Source: an uncultured Clostridia bacterium (lineage in GTDB: Bacteria; Bacillota; Clostridia; Christensenellales; Borkfalkiaceae). Taken from it: 34,661 nt of DNA. A program made the translations under genes and the position numbers. The stretch is taken from the NCBI GenBank assembly GCA_944368155.1, contig CALVWW010000012.1, positions 1 to 34,661 on the forward strand. The letters are read 5' to 3'. The notes beneath the pieces were generated by a model that did not search any database, had not been told where the DNA came from, and saw nothing but the letters and a program-made list of their open reading frames with translations. Shown here in pieces: positions 13,746 to 21,320 of the stretch (positions within the stretch are counted from its first letter, which is position 1; every line of letters begins with the position of its first letter).

Positions 13746-14891
13746 TCAATACCCGAATACTTCTTTTGCCGCCGCCATATTTTTTACCGCTGAAACGCCG
13801 AAAGGACAACGTTTTTCGCAGGCGCCGCAGGCAATGCAGTCGCCGCCGTGGGCGGTGAGCGAAGCATAGTGTTCGCGCACGGTTTCGGGCACGTTTCCCT
13901 GCGCCCTGGCAAGATTGAGAAATTTGGTCACGGTTGCCACGTCTATGCCCTTGGGACAGGGAGCGCAATGACCGCAATACATGCAGTGCCCCTTCCAGCT
14001 TATCTTGGGGAAGGACGCAAAAACTTCGGCATAGTCGCGTTCGCTTTCGGAGGCCGTCTCATAAGCGAGCGAGGCCTGAAGCTCATAAGCTGAGTGAACG
14101 CCGCTCATAACACAGGCTACGGCAGGACGGGTGAGCGCATAGTGTATGCACTGAACGGGGGTGAGCGCCCTGCCTGCGGGGGAGTTTTCGGTGAGAAGGT
14201 CGCCTCCGCCGAAAACTTTCATGACGTCAATACCGACGCCGCGGCGCTGACAGGTTTCATAGAGACGCTCGCGAAGCGGTTCTATATTGAAAAGCGGCTT
14301 TTCATAGCTCTCATCTGCCCATAAATCATTGCAATCTTCGCCCGCGGGAAGAAGGTCGTAGCAGGGATTGATTGAGAACATGAGGACATCAATCAAACCG
14401 CTTTCCACAGCCATTAGCGCAACTTCGGGATTGTGCGAGCTGAGGCCGACAGTAAGTATTATGCCATCTCTTTTAAGTTTAAGGGCATAATCTGCAATGC
14501 CGCCCTCTGCAATACGCTTCCACAGCGCAACTGAATCAACGTAATGTATCATGCCTACATCGAGATAGTCCGTGCCAAGATTTCTTAACGAAAGCTCAAA
14601 TGACGAACGTACCTCATCTAAATTGCGGGTAGCCATATACTGGCCGTTCTTCCACGCCGTGCAAAGATGAGATTGAAGCACGAAATCTTTGCGTCTTGAC
14701 CTGATTGCGCCTCCAACAAGGCGTTGAAGGTCGGGATTGGGGCTGTACAGGTCCATACAGTTGACCCCGCTGTCGAAGGCAAGCGCAAACATTGCGCCGG
14801 CTTCACTTACGCTCTTGCCGTTGAACCCCTCGCAACCGAGAGCTATTTCACCGACTTTAATTCCCGTTTTACCTAATTCGCGATAATTCAT
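13746..14891 (-). CDS. Aldo/keto reductase with C-terminal double [4Fe-4S] ferredoxin domain
   Basis: A 381-aa protein starting MNYRELGKTGIKVGEIALGC at ATG 14891 (GGGGAG upstream). Residues 1-~280 form an AKR barrel: the SGVNCMDLYSPNP region carries the Asp/Tyr of the tetrad and GMIHYVDS the His. The usual catalytic Lys position reads LQSHL, so that residue appears replaced. The C-terminus binds two clusters: CMYCGHCAPCPKGID and CIACGACEKRCPFGV. It is likely an anaerobic oxidoreductase using NAD(P)H or ferredoxin; the substrate is unknown. A divergent MerR regulator and a MerR-type promoter suggest induction by a toxic small molecule such as an aldehyde (inference). Confidence 0.88.
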   Translation of the reverse strand: MNYRELGKTGIKVGEIALGCEGFNGKSVSEAGAMFALAFDSGVNCMDLYSPNPDLQRLVGGAIRSRRKDFVLQSHLCTAWKNGQYMATRNLDEVRSSFELSLRNLGTDYLDVGMIHYVDSVALWKRIAEGGIADYALKLKRDGIILTVGLSSHNPEVALMAVESGLIDVLMFSINPCYDLLPAGEDCNDLWADESYEKPLFNIEPLRERLYETCQRRGVGIDVMKVFGGGDLLTENSPAGRALTPVQCIHYALTRPAVACVMSGVHSAYELQASLAYETASESERDYAEVFASFPKISWKGHCMYCGHCAPCPKGIDVATVTKFLNLARAQGNVPETVREHYASLTAHGGDCIACGACEKRCPFGVSAVKNMAAAKEVFGY

Positions 14892-15037
14892 TTTATCTCC
14901 CCTGAATATGATATTGAGATGTTTTATTTGCAAAATATGCTGAATATGATAAGTTTTATATGAATATGTACTACGCAAGTGCAACGAGATTGACAACAAA
15001 AAATTTTAGTTGTATACTTGCATTGAACTTTGAGTTT

Positions 15038-15068
15038 ATTATATAAGTTAAAGAATACTTTAAGTCAA
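15038..15068 (-). promoter_or_regulatory. MerR-type promoter (19-bp spacer) with dyad
   Basis: On the minus strand TTGACT (15068-15063), a 19-bp spacer and TATAAT (15043-15038). The spacer holds the dyad TTAAAG-TATT-CTTTAA. Overlong spacers with a central dyad are the hallmark of promoters untwisted by MerR-family activators. It drives the aldo/keto reductase with a ~140-nt leader. Confidence 0.8.
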
Positions 15069-15128
15069 TAGTTTAAATAAAAATATTTAAAAAATTATCC
15101 TTATGCCGGCGCGGAACTTTTGCTAAAA

Positions 15129-15148
15129 GCCGTCTGCCGGCAGACGGC
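15129..15148. promoter_or_regulatory. Perfect 20-bp palindrome upstream of merR
   Basis: GCCGTCTGCCGGCAGACGGC is its own reverse complement. It ends 13 bases before the MerR ATG and abuts its Shine-Dalgarno region (AGAGGTG), so it could be an operator or a hairpin influencing translation. Confidence 0.6.
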
Positions 15149-15161
15149 AGAGGTGAATTAA

Positions 15162-15596
15162 ATGTTTTATACAGTAGGCGAAGCCGCAAAAATGCTGAAA
15201 GTGGCGCCCTCCGCTCTGAGGTATTACGACAAAGAAGGGCTTTTGCCCTTTGTTGAGCGCTCCGGCGGAGGCATCCGCATGTTCAAAGAGAACGATTTGG
15301 AGTGGCTTAAACTTATCGGCTGCCTGAAGGCGACGGGAATGCCAATAAAGGGAATAAAACAATTTATTGAATGCACCATAAAGGGCGACGAGACGATAGA
15401 TGAACGGCTCGGAATTCTCAAGGCGCAACGTGAAAACGTCGTAAAACAGATTGAGCAGTTAAAGGCGCATCTTGAGATGATTGATTACAAAGTTTGGTAT
15501 TACCAGACGGCGCAACGCGCCGGGTCAACCGCCGCAATTGAGCAATTAAGCGCAGACGATGTGCCCGAAAAATATAAAAAATTTTTGAAAAAGTAA
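15162..15596 (+). CDS. MerR-family transcriptional regulator
   Basis: A 144-aa protein with an N-terminal winged HTH (YTVGEAAKMLKVAPSALRYY, then DKEGLLPF), the FKENDLEWLKLIGCLKATGM second helix pair, and a coiled-coil dimerisation helix near 85-115. It ends in a short basic tail with no cysteine-rich metal site, so it belongs to the stress/aldehyde-sensing type rather than the metal-sensing type. It is divergent from the Fe-S aldo/keto reductase, whose promoter carries the MerR architecture; it is therefore the likely regulator. It is followed by an exceptionally strong terminator. Confidence 0.92.
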   Translation: MFYTVGEAAKMLKVAPSALRYYDKEGLLPFVERSGGGIRMFKENDLEWLKLIGCLKATGMPIKGIKQFIECTIKGDETIDERLGILKAQRENVVKQIEQLKAHLEMIDYKVWYYQTAQRAGSTAAIEQLSADDVPEKYKKFLKK

Positions 15597-15630
15597 GATT
15601 CAATTTATTTAAACTGATATTTACTACATA

Positions 15631-15675
15631 ACGAGGGGCGCGGCGCGCAAAAATTTTGCGCGCCGCGCCCCTCGT
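15631..15675 (+). terminator. Very long perfect hairpin after merR
   Basis: Arms of 22 bp (15631-15652 and 15654-15675) are exact reverse complements around a single A. They contain GAGGGGCGCGGCGCGC and are followed by TTTAAAAT. This is stronger than needed for a simple terminator. Confidence 0.8.
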
Positions 15676-15788
15676 TTAAAATAAAACGGCAAAGCTTTTC
15701 AGCGTATTGCCGATAAAATCAATATAGTTATACATAAAAGCGATTAAAAACGGTTGTATTTGGCCAACATTATTGCGGAGGAATTGTT

Positions 15789-17042
15789 ATGAACCCTTTT
15801 AAAGAGAGATGCAGAACGCTCGAAAACAATTTTTTACCGCTGAAGAAGATGTACCCCAAGAGCTACAACAAGGATAAGACCTCTCCCTACACCAAGACTC
15901 GCGTGATACTTATGAACGGCACGGAATTTGAGTCGGCCTGGTTCATGCACCAGTTCGCGCGGCACTGCGACATACCCGAAATCAAACAGGCGCTCGCCGT
16001 CGTGCGGAGGCAGGAACAGCAACAGCAAAAACGCATAAGCTGTTTAAAGCCGCTAAATGAGAGCATATTGGAGACCACCGTAGGATATGAACAGCTTGCC
16101 ATAGACCTCACTGCCACTCTCGCCATTCACGAGAGCGACGAAAACAACATAAAGGCGCTCAATTTTGCATTATTGGAGGACTTTGACCACCTCTACCGCT
16201 ATGCAAACCTTTTAAAAATGGACAAGGGCATAGACGCGGACATGCTGGTTGGAAAGTTTACTGAAATAATGCCCGGCCGCCCCACTATTGCCGAACACAG
16301 ATATCCCGCCGACGAAATAAAGCCGCACATCGATTGCAAGACGGCAGATTTATACAGCAAGCTGGTGGTAAACACAATTACCGCCGCCGAACAGCAGACG
16401 ATGAACTACTATATGAATATTGCGCAGTGGTATAAAAATGATTTGGGCAGGAAACTGTACGCTGAAATTGCCATGATTGAAGAGGCGCACGTTACACAGT
16501 ACGAAAGCCTTAAAGACCCGAACACCGGCTGGCTTGAAATGTGGGTGATGCACGAATATACGGAATGCTGGCTGTATTACTCGATGTTTGAGGATGAAAC
16601 CGACGAAAATATAAAGAGAATATGGCTGGAACACTTCAAGACGGAAGTTTCGCACCTGAAGACGGCGGCCGCGCTCCTGAAGAAATATGAACATAAATCT
16701 TATGAGGATGTCGTCGGCGGCGACGGAGAATTCCCGAGGCTTTTGAAACTTGGCTCTAACAAGGAATATATACGCAAGGTTTTAAAGGAGACCATAACGC
16801 TCACCATGAAAGACGAGGGATATTCCGAGCTGAAGCGCCTTCCGGACGACTACCGGTTCTTCACTTTCCAAGAAAAATTTTTATCCGACGGGACAAAGAC
16901 GCCGTCGCATATGGTTATAGAAAAGGCCATTAAAACATTCGGCAGGGACTACCGCTATCAGGATGCAGAACATCCGGTTAAGAGCCTGCGTGACAGGCAG
17001 AGCGACAACGTAAACGTTGCAAGGATAAAAGGCGAAAACTAA
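15789..17042 (+). CDS. Ferritin-like domain protein of unknown function
   Basis: A 417-aa, all-helical soluble protein with GGAGG 7 bases before the ATG. It contains several E-x-x-H or E...H pairs typical of diiron four-helix bundles: LLEDFDHLYRYANLL, EIAMIEEAHVTQYESL, MHEYTECWLYYSMFEDE and HFKTEVSHLKTAAALLKKYE, preceded by ETTVGYEQLAIDLTATLAIH. It resembles long ferritin-like proteins in anaerobes of unknown role, possibly protecting against oxygen or peroxide (inference). The N-terminus KKMYPKSYNKDKTSPYTKTR is conserved-looking. It has a terminator of its own at 17111 and appears monocistronic. Confidence 0.75.
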   Translation: MNPFKERCRTLENNFLPLKKMYPKSYNKDKTSPYTKTRVILMNGTEFESAWFMHQFARHCDIPEIKQALAVVRRQEQQQQKRISCLKPLNESILETTVGYEQLAIDLTATLAIHESDENNIKALNFALLEDFDHLYRYANLLKMDKGIDADMLVGKFTEIMPGRPTIAEHRYPADEIKPHIDCKTADLYSKLVVNTITAAEQQTMNYYMNIAQWYKNDLGRKLYAEIAMIEEAHVTQYESLKDPNTGWLEMWVMHEYTECWLYYSMFEDETDENIKRIWLEHFKTEVSHLKTAAALLKKYEHKSYEDVVGGDGEFPRLLKLGSNKEYIRKVLKETITLTMKDEGYSELKRLPDDYRFFTFQEKFLSDGTKTPSHMVIEKAIKTFGRDYRYQDAEHPVKSLRDRQSDNVNVARIKGEN

Positions 17043-17067
17043 TCAATTACCGCAAACAGCCGCTGAC

Positions 17068-17106
17068 CTGCAATAATTGCGGCATATGTGCGGGGCAAAC
17101 AGATTT
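17068..17106. repeat. Dispersed palindromic repeat, copy A
   Basis: Core ATTGCGGCATATGTGCGGGG, flanked by CTGCAATA and CAAACAG. Related copies at 18889, 21271 and 26211. Each can form a small hairpin (TTGC...GCAA with an inner GCA-TATG-TGC). This one follows the ferritin-like gene. Confidence 0.7.
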
Positions 17107-17110
17107 ATGC

Positions 17111-17154
17111 GGTGCGCGGCGCGGGCAGATTGCCCGCGCCGCGCACCTTTTATT
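17111..17154 (+). terminator. Terminator of the ferritin-like gene
   Basis: GGTGCGCGGCGCGGGCA (17111-17127) and TGCCCGCGCCGCGCACC (17131-17147), then TTTTATT. Confidence 0.92.
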
Positions 17155-17181
17155 GACAGGGCACTGCCGCTGTGATATACT
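17153..17181 (+). promoter_or_regulatory. Promoter of the GNAT gene
   Basis: TTGACA (17153-17158), 17 bp, TATACT (17176-17181). The -35 overlaps the tail of the preceding terminator. Confidence 0.8.
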
Positions 17182-17211
17182 TTTTGCTGTACTTTGAGGA
17201 GGGAATATTTT

Positions 17212-17727
17212 ATGCATGTTGTTCTGCGCAAATGGAGTGGAAGCGACGCGGCAGAGCTTGCCGGAATACTTTCCGAGGACGATGTACACGAATTTATAAG
17301 CGACCTGCCTAGGCCGTACACGCAAAAAAACGCTATGGAATACATTGCTGCCGCGCTCAACTCTTCCGACGGCAACTTTCAAAGCTTTGCAATCGAAGCC
17401 GACGGAAGACTTGCGGGGTGCATTTCAGCCGAACGCGGTAAAAATGTTTACAGAATGAGTGCGGAAATAGGATATTACATAGCAAAGCCGCTTTGGGGCA
17501 TGGGAATTGCTACCGCCGCCGTAGGTAAACTTGTGCAGTTCATTTTTGACAATACCGATATCATACGCATTTACAGCACGGTGTTTGCCGGAAACGCAGC
17601 CTCGGCTCGGGTGCTTGAAAAGTGCGGCTTCCGCCGCGAAGGTACGCTTAAATGCGCATTGGTGAAGAACGGCAGACTGCACGACGCTCATATCTACGCG
17701 CTTATAAAAGGGGAAACGCTGCAATAA
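17212..17727 (+). CDS. GNAT-family N-acetyltransferase
   Basis: A 171-aa protein from ATG 17212 (GAGGAGGG upstream). It looks like the RimJ/RimL-type acetyltransferase subfamily: LRKWSGSDAAELAGIL start, the A-motif region EIGYYIAKPLWGMGIATAAV with the acetyl-CoA-binding loop (W-G-M-G-I-A-T), and the end ARVLEKCGFRREGTLKCALV followed by H-D-A-H-I-Y-A-L. It probably acetylates an amine, for example a protein N-terminus or a small molecule; the substrate is unknown. Monocistronic, with its own promoter. Confidence 0.9.
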   Translation: MHVVLRKWSGSDAAELAGILSEDDVHEFISDLPRPYTQKNAMEYIAAALNSSDGNFQSFAIEADGRLAGCISAERGKNVYRMSAEIGYYIAKPLWGMGIATAAVGKLVQFIFDNTDIIRIYSTVFAGNAASARVLEKCGFRREGTLKCALVKNGRLHDAHIYALIKGETLQ

Positions 17728-17761
17728 AACCGCTTTGCGGTAACGCCGTTTAAAACCGCCG

Positions 17762-17790
17762 TTGACCATGCGGCGCATATATGATATAAT
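17762..17790 (+). promoter_or_regulatory. Promoter of the zinc-ribbon membrane protein
   Basis: TTGACC (17762-17767), 17 bp, TATAAT (17785-17790). Confidence 0.8.
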
Positions 17791-17809
17791 ATTTTTAAGG
17801 AGGGAATAT

Positions 17810-18304
17810 ATGAACGACAACGGCAACAAACACTTCGGACACGAAAGGACAAAAAAGATATTGAAAATTACGGGCATAATTGTAGTGAGCGCAGGCGCGG
17901 TGCTGACTATAATTGGGCTTGTCAGCTTCTTTTCGGCATTTGGCGGCGGAGAAGCGCCCAGACTTTTCTGGTGTACGCTTTTGGGACTTCCGATGCTGGG
18001 TGTGGGCGGAATGATTTGCATGCTCGGATTTAAAAGAGAAATTACGCGCTACGTCAAAAACGAGTCTGTACCCGTAATCAATGAAGCGGGCGAAGAAATT
18101 GCGCCTGCAGTAGGTGCGATTGCAGACGCCGCGCGCGGAGAATCGGGCGAAAACCTGTGTCCGCACTGCGGCAAGCCGAACACCGACGAGGCAAAGTTCT
18201 GCCGGCATTGCGGCGGAGAACTCACCGTGACCTGCCCGGTTTGCGGCGAAAAGGTTAAAGACGGCAAGTTCTGCGACAATTGCGGCGCAAAGTTGAAGCA
18301 GTAA
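17810..18304 (+). CDS. Membrane protein with C-terminal double zinc ribbon
   Basis: A 164-aa protein from ATG 17810 (AAGGAGGG upstream). Two membrane helices (residues ~20-43 and ~52-77) are followed by a cytosolic linker and two zinc ribbons: CPHCGKPNTDEAKFCRHCGG and CPVCGEKVKDGKFCDNCGAK. Eight cysteines are in C-x-x-C pairs. Such membrane-anchored zinc ribbons are common in Firmicutes; the function is not established. It faces the convergent pfl operon across a shared terminator. Confidence 0.85.
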   Translation: MNDNGNKHFGHERTKKILKITGIIVVSAGAVLTIIGLVSFFSAFGGGEAPRLFWCTLLGLPMLGVGGMICMLGFKREITRYVKNESVPVINEAGEEIAPAVGAIADAARGESGENLCPHCGKPNTDEAKFCRHCGGELTVTCPVCGEKVKDGKFCDNCGAKLKQ

Positions 18305-18429
18305 AGATATTCCGTGCAAAGAGAATTTTCCACTCTCTGCGCCCGTTCGAAATGGCAAAGAGAAATAAATAAAGAGAAATAAATTTTATAACAGCGTTAA
18401 TCAAAAAAATAATTATATTATATAAAAAA

Positions 18430-18470
18430 CGTCCCGCGGCGCAAATGTCTTGCGCCGCGGGACGGGCTTT
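18430..18470. terminator. Bidirectional terminator between the zinc-ribbon gene and the pfl operon
   Basis: CGTCCCGCGGCGCAA (18430-18444) pairs perfectly with TTGCGCCGCGGGACG (18450-18464). GCTTTT follows on plus and GTTTTTTAT on minus. Confidence 0.85.
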
Positions 18471-18530
18471 TACCGGGATATCATTATTTACGGCGCAGAT
18501 GCGCCGCGATATCAGTCTTACCCCTGAATA

Positions 18531-18770
18531 TTACAAACTTTCGTGAATGGTACGCGAAATTACGTCGTCCTGCTGCTCTTTTGTGAGCTTATTGAAGTTT
18601 ACCGCGTAACCCGATACCCTTACCGTGAGCTGAGGGTACTTTTCGGGGTGAGCCTGCGCATCGAGCAAAGTTTCGCGGTTGAACACGTTCACGTTGAGGT
18701 GATGCCCACCGTCTTCGACGTATGCGTCAATCATATTCACAAGGTTATCTACTCTGTCTGATTTTTCCAT
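18531..18770 (-). CDS. Stand-alone glycyl-radical domain of pyruvate formate-lyase
   Basis: A 79-aa protein equal to the C-terminal end of PFL: D-G-Y-like start ([20 protein letters not shown]), [20 protein letters not shown] with the radical glycine G54, and a final [17 protein letters not shown]. It has its own AAGGAG 7 bases before ATG 18770. It lacks the extra N-terminal domain of GrcA/YfiD, so it is not a copy of that rescue protein but the missing tail of the upstream PFL. The PFL activase should install the radical here; the protein must then dock to PflB to bring the glycine near the catalytic cysteines. Last gene of the operon, followed by a terminator. Confidence 0.92.
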   Translation of the reverse strand: MEKSDRVDNLVNMIDAYVEDGGHHLNVNVFNRETLLDAQAHPEKYPQLTVRVSGYAVNFNKLTKEQQDDVISRTIHESL

Positions 18771-18888
18771 ACTTATCTCCTTTTAAGTTTATATTATTTT
18801 CAGTTGTCCGGCCTCAGGCACAGACGCGCTTGAGGATACGGGCGAAAGACAATAATCACTCCGCCGCGCCTGCCGCATAAGCACAAAA

Positions 18889-18929
18889 CAGGCGTTAGTT
18901 GCGGCATATGTGCAGCGCAATCAGTTTTT
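18889..18929. repeat. Dispersed palindromic repeat, copy B, at the PFL break
   Basis: Core AGTTGCGGCATATGTGCAGC, then GCAATCAG. On the minus strand the repeat provides the TGA that ends pflB and the first part of the 150-nt insertion between the two PFL pieces. Confidence 0.7.
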
Positions 18930-20963
18930 ACCGAGCGAATTCGGCGTTACCGAGAAAGTGTTTGAAATGCCGTCGCGCGAGTACTCGTAGGGCAGTTTTG
19001 CTACGGACTCGAGCGAAGCGAGCGCGCCGTTTTTATCGCGGCCGTGCATGGGATTGGCGCCCGGAGCGAGCGGCTGACCCGCACGCCTTCCGTCGGGCGT
19101 GTTGCCCGTATTTTTGCCGTATACAACGTTCGAAGTTATCGTGAGCACGCTCATCGTCGGTTCGCTGTCGCGGTAGGTGGTATGGCTCTTTATCTTGGTC
19201 ATAAAAGTTTTTACCAGCCACACTGCAAGCTCATCGGCACGGTCGTCGTTGTTTCCGTATTTGGGATAATCTCCCTCTATCCTAAAGTCGGTGATAATTC
19301 CATCTTCGCTGCGTATGGGATATACCTTTGCGTACTTTATCGCCGAAAGAGAATCGGCCGCGCACGAAAGCCCGGCAACGCCCGTCGCGAAGAAACGGTG
19401 CACCTTCGTATCGTGCAGCGCCATCTCAAGCGCCTCATAGCAATATTTATCGTGCATATAGTGAATGACGTTGAGCGTATTCACATAGAGCCCCGCCAGC
19501 CAGTCCATCATCTGCTCAAGTTTTGCCATAACGTCGTCGAAGTCGAGCGCGCCGTCACCGAGAACAGGCATAAATTTCGGGGAAACCTGCAGGGGTTTGC
19601 CTGTAACTTTGTCCTTTAAAAGCTCGTCCGCACCGCCGTTGAGGGCGTATAAAAGGCACTTTGCAAGGTTTGCGCGGGCGCCGAAAAACTGCATGTCTTT
19701 GCCGACGCGCATGCAGCTCACGCAGCATGCTATGCAATAGTCGTCACCCATTTCGGGGCGCATCAAATCGTCGCTCTCGTACTGAATAGCCGATGTTGTT
19801 ATAGAAACCTTTGCGCAATACTTTTTAAAGTTTGACGGAAGGCGCGTAGACCACAACACCGTAAGGTTGGGTTCGGGTGCAGGGCCCAGATTTTCGAGCG
19901 TGTGCAACACGCGGAAGGAATTTTTGGTGACCAAAGTTCTGCCGTCCACTCCCATGCCGCCTATCGATTCGGTGACCCAGGTGGGGTCGCCCGAGAACAG
20001 CTCGTTATATTCCTTTATGCGCATAAATTTTACTATGCGCAGCTTCATAATAAACTGGTCGATTATCTCCTGCGCCTCAAGCTCTGTCAGCACTCCCCGC
20101 TTTAAGTCGCGCTCGATATATATATCGAGGAATGTTGAATTGCGGCCTATCGACATAGCCGCGCCGTTCTGCTCCTTTACCGCCCCGAGATAGCCGAAGT
20201 ACAGCCATTGCACGGCCTCCTCGGCGTTTGCCGCGGGACGGGTTATGTCCTTGCCGTACATTGCCGCCATCTTGGCAAGGTTTTTGAGCGCCTTTATCTG
20301 CTCGGAGAGCTCCTCCCTGTCGCGCACCTTTTCGGGCGTCATATCGCCGTTTAAATTGAGCTTGTCGCGCTCCTTGCAGGCGACGAGATAGTCGGTGCCG
20401 TAGAGGGCAACGCGGCGGTAGTCGCCAACTATTCTGCCGCGGCCGTAAGTGTCGGGCAGGCCTGTGAGTATGTGTGCACGGCGGGCAAGGCGCATTTCGG
20501 GGGTATATACGTCGTATACGCCGTCGTTGTGAGTTTTGCGGTACTTTGTAAATATCTCCTTGACCTTGGGGTCAATCTCATATCCGTACATGTTGAGTGC
20601 CTGCTCCGCCATCTTTATGCCGCCGAAAGGCTGAAGCGAGCGTTTGAAAGGTTCGTCGGTCTGAAGGCCGACTATTCTCTCAAGGTCCTTATCTATATAA
20701 CCTGCACCGTGAGATGTGAGCGTTGATACTATTGCGGTATCGGCATTGAGAACGCCGCCCGCCTCGCGCTCCCTCTTTGAAAGTTCCAGAACTTCGTCCC
20801 ACAATTTCCTTGTGGCTTCGGTTGCGGGGGCAAGGAATTCGTCGTCACCCTCATAGGGGGTGTAGTTGCGCTGAATAAAGTCGCGCACGTTTACTTCATC
20901 GTCGCTCCACTTTCCTGAAACAAAGCCCTCCCATTCCGGGCGCATATTTTTATCGTTTGCCAT
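18921..20963 (-). CDS. pflB: Pyruvate formate-lyase catalytic subunit lacking the glycyl-radical domain
   Basis: A 680-aa protein with the PFL barrel: [20 protein letters not shown] start, the catalytic pair C413-C414 in [30 protein letters not shown], and a late [20 protein letters not shown] block. The sequence ends NSLGKN and then stops at TGA 18921. In a normal ~760-aa PFL a linker and the radical-glycine domain follow. That domain is encoded by the next gene, and 680 + 79 residues equal a normal PFL. It converts pyruvate + CoA to acetyl-CoA + formate. AGGAG lies before ATG 20963, and the start overlaps the thioredoxin-like gene by 14 bases. Confidence 0.95.
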   Translation of the reverse strand: MANDKNMRPEWEGFVSGKWSDDEVNVRDFIQRNYTPYEGDDEFLAPATEATRKLWDEVLELSKREREAGGVLNADTAIVSTLTSHGAGYIDKDLERIVGLQTDEPFKRSLQPFGGIKMAEQALNMYGYEIDPKVKEIFTKYRKTHNDGVYDVYTPEMRLARRAHILTGLPDTYGRGRIVGDYRRVALYGTDYLVACKERDKLNLNGDMTPEKVRDREELSEQIKALKNLAKMAAMYGKDITRPAANAEEAVQWLYFGYLGAVKEQNGAAMSIGRNSTFLDIYIERDLKRGVLTELEAQEIIDQFIMKLRIVKFMRIKEYNELFSGDPTWVTESIGGMGVDGRTLVTKNSFRVLHTLENLGPAPEPNLTVLWSTRLPSNFKKYCAKVSITTSAIQYESDDLMRPEMGDDYCIACCVSCMRVGKDMQFFGARANLAKCLLYALNGGADELLKDKVTGKPLQVSPKFMPVLGDGALDFDDVMAKLEQMMDWLAGLYVNTLNVIHYMHDKYCYEALEMALHDTKVHRFFATGVAGLSCAADSLSAIKYAKVYPIRSEDGIITDFRIEGDYPKYGNNDDRADELAVWLVKTFMTKIKSHTTYRDSEPTMSVLTITSNVVYGKNTGNTPDGRRAGQPLAPGANPMHGRDKNGALASLESVAKLPYEYSRDGISNTFSVTPNSLGKN

Positions 20964-21255
20964 TTTTATGCTCCTGTAACTTAAATTCTATCCAATATTC
21001 GAGTATTTCCTGCGGTTGATAGCCGCGGCAGTTTGCAAAGGGCACGCCGCCGTCGGCAAGATACAGCGAGGGAACGGCGGAAACTTCCCACTTTTCAACA
21101 AGTTCACCGGCCTCGCCTGAATCGAGATAATAAAAAGGTATATCAAATTTTTGCGCCGCCGCACGCGCCTCCGGCATGAGTGCGTGGCACCCCGCGCACG
21201 ATTCGCCGCCTATCTCGACGAGGCAAACGCCGCGCGACAATATTTCTTCTATCAT
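20950..21255 (-). CDS. Thioredoxin-like protein inside the pfl operon
   Basis: A 101-aa single-domain protein: beta strand CLVEIGG, redox motif [13 protein letters not shown] (C-A-G-C), beta strand IPFYYLD, and the cis-proline site VSAVPSLYL. It ends in a charged tail read in another frame over the pflB start (14-base overlap), indicating translational coupling to pflB. AAAGGA precedes ATG 21255. A CAGC active site is uncommon (classical thioredoxin: CGPC). It may keep PFL, the activase or the catalytic cysteines reduced; this is inference from location. Confidence 0.82.
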   Translation of the reverse strand: MIEEILSRGVCLVEIGGESCAGCHALMPEARAAAQKFDIPFYYLDSGEAGELVEKWEVSAVPSLYLADGGVPFANCRGYQPQEILEYWIEFKLQEHKNGKR

Positions 21256-21270
21256 AAATTTCCTTTAAAA

Positions 21271-21310
21271 GCGCAATAGTTGCGCCATATATGCGGGGCA
21301 ATTTGATTTT
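21271..21310. repeat. Dispersed palindromic repeat, copy C
   Basis: Core AGTTGCGCCATATATGCGGG, then GCAATTTG. It lies in the 65-base gap between pflA and the thioredoxin-like gene. Beside it TGATTTT-gaaggt-AAAATCA forms another hairpin. Confidence 0.65.
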
Positions 21311-21320
21311 GAAGGTAAAA

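Noticed and set aside
13603-13977. 124-aa minus-strand frame overlapping the aldo/keto reductase end
   Set aside because: Mostly a frame-shifted reading of the ferredoxin-like domain, rich in Arg; no Shine-Dalgarno site.
18771-18920. Intein, readthrough or frameshift joining the two PFL pieces
   Set aside because: The spacer is only 150 nt, has in-frame TAA codons before the second start, and the second gene has its own strong Shine-Dalgarno site; no intein motifs.
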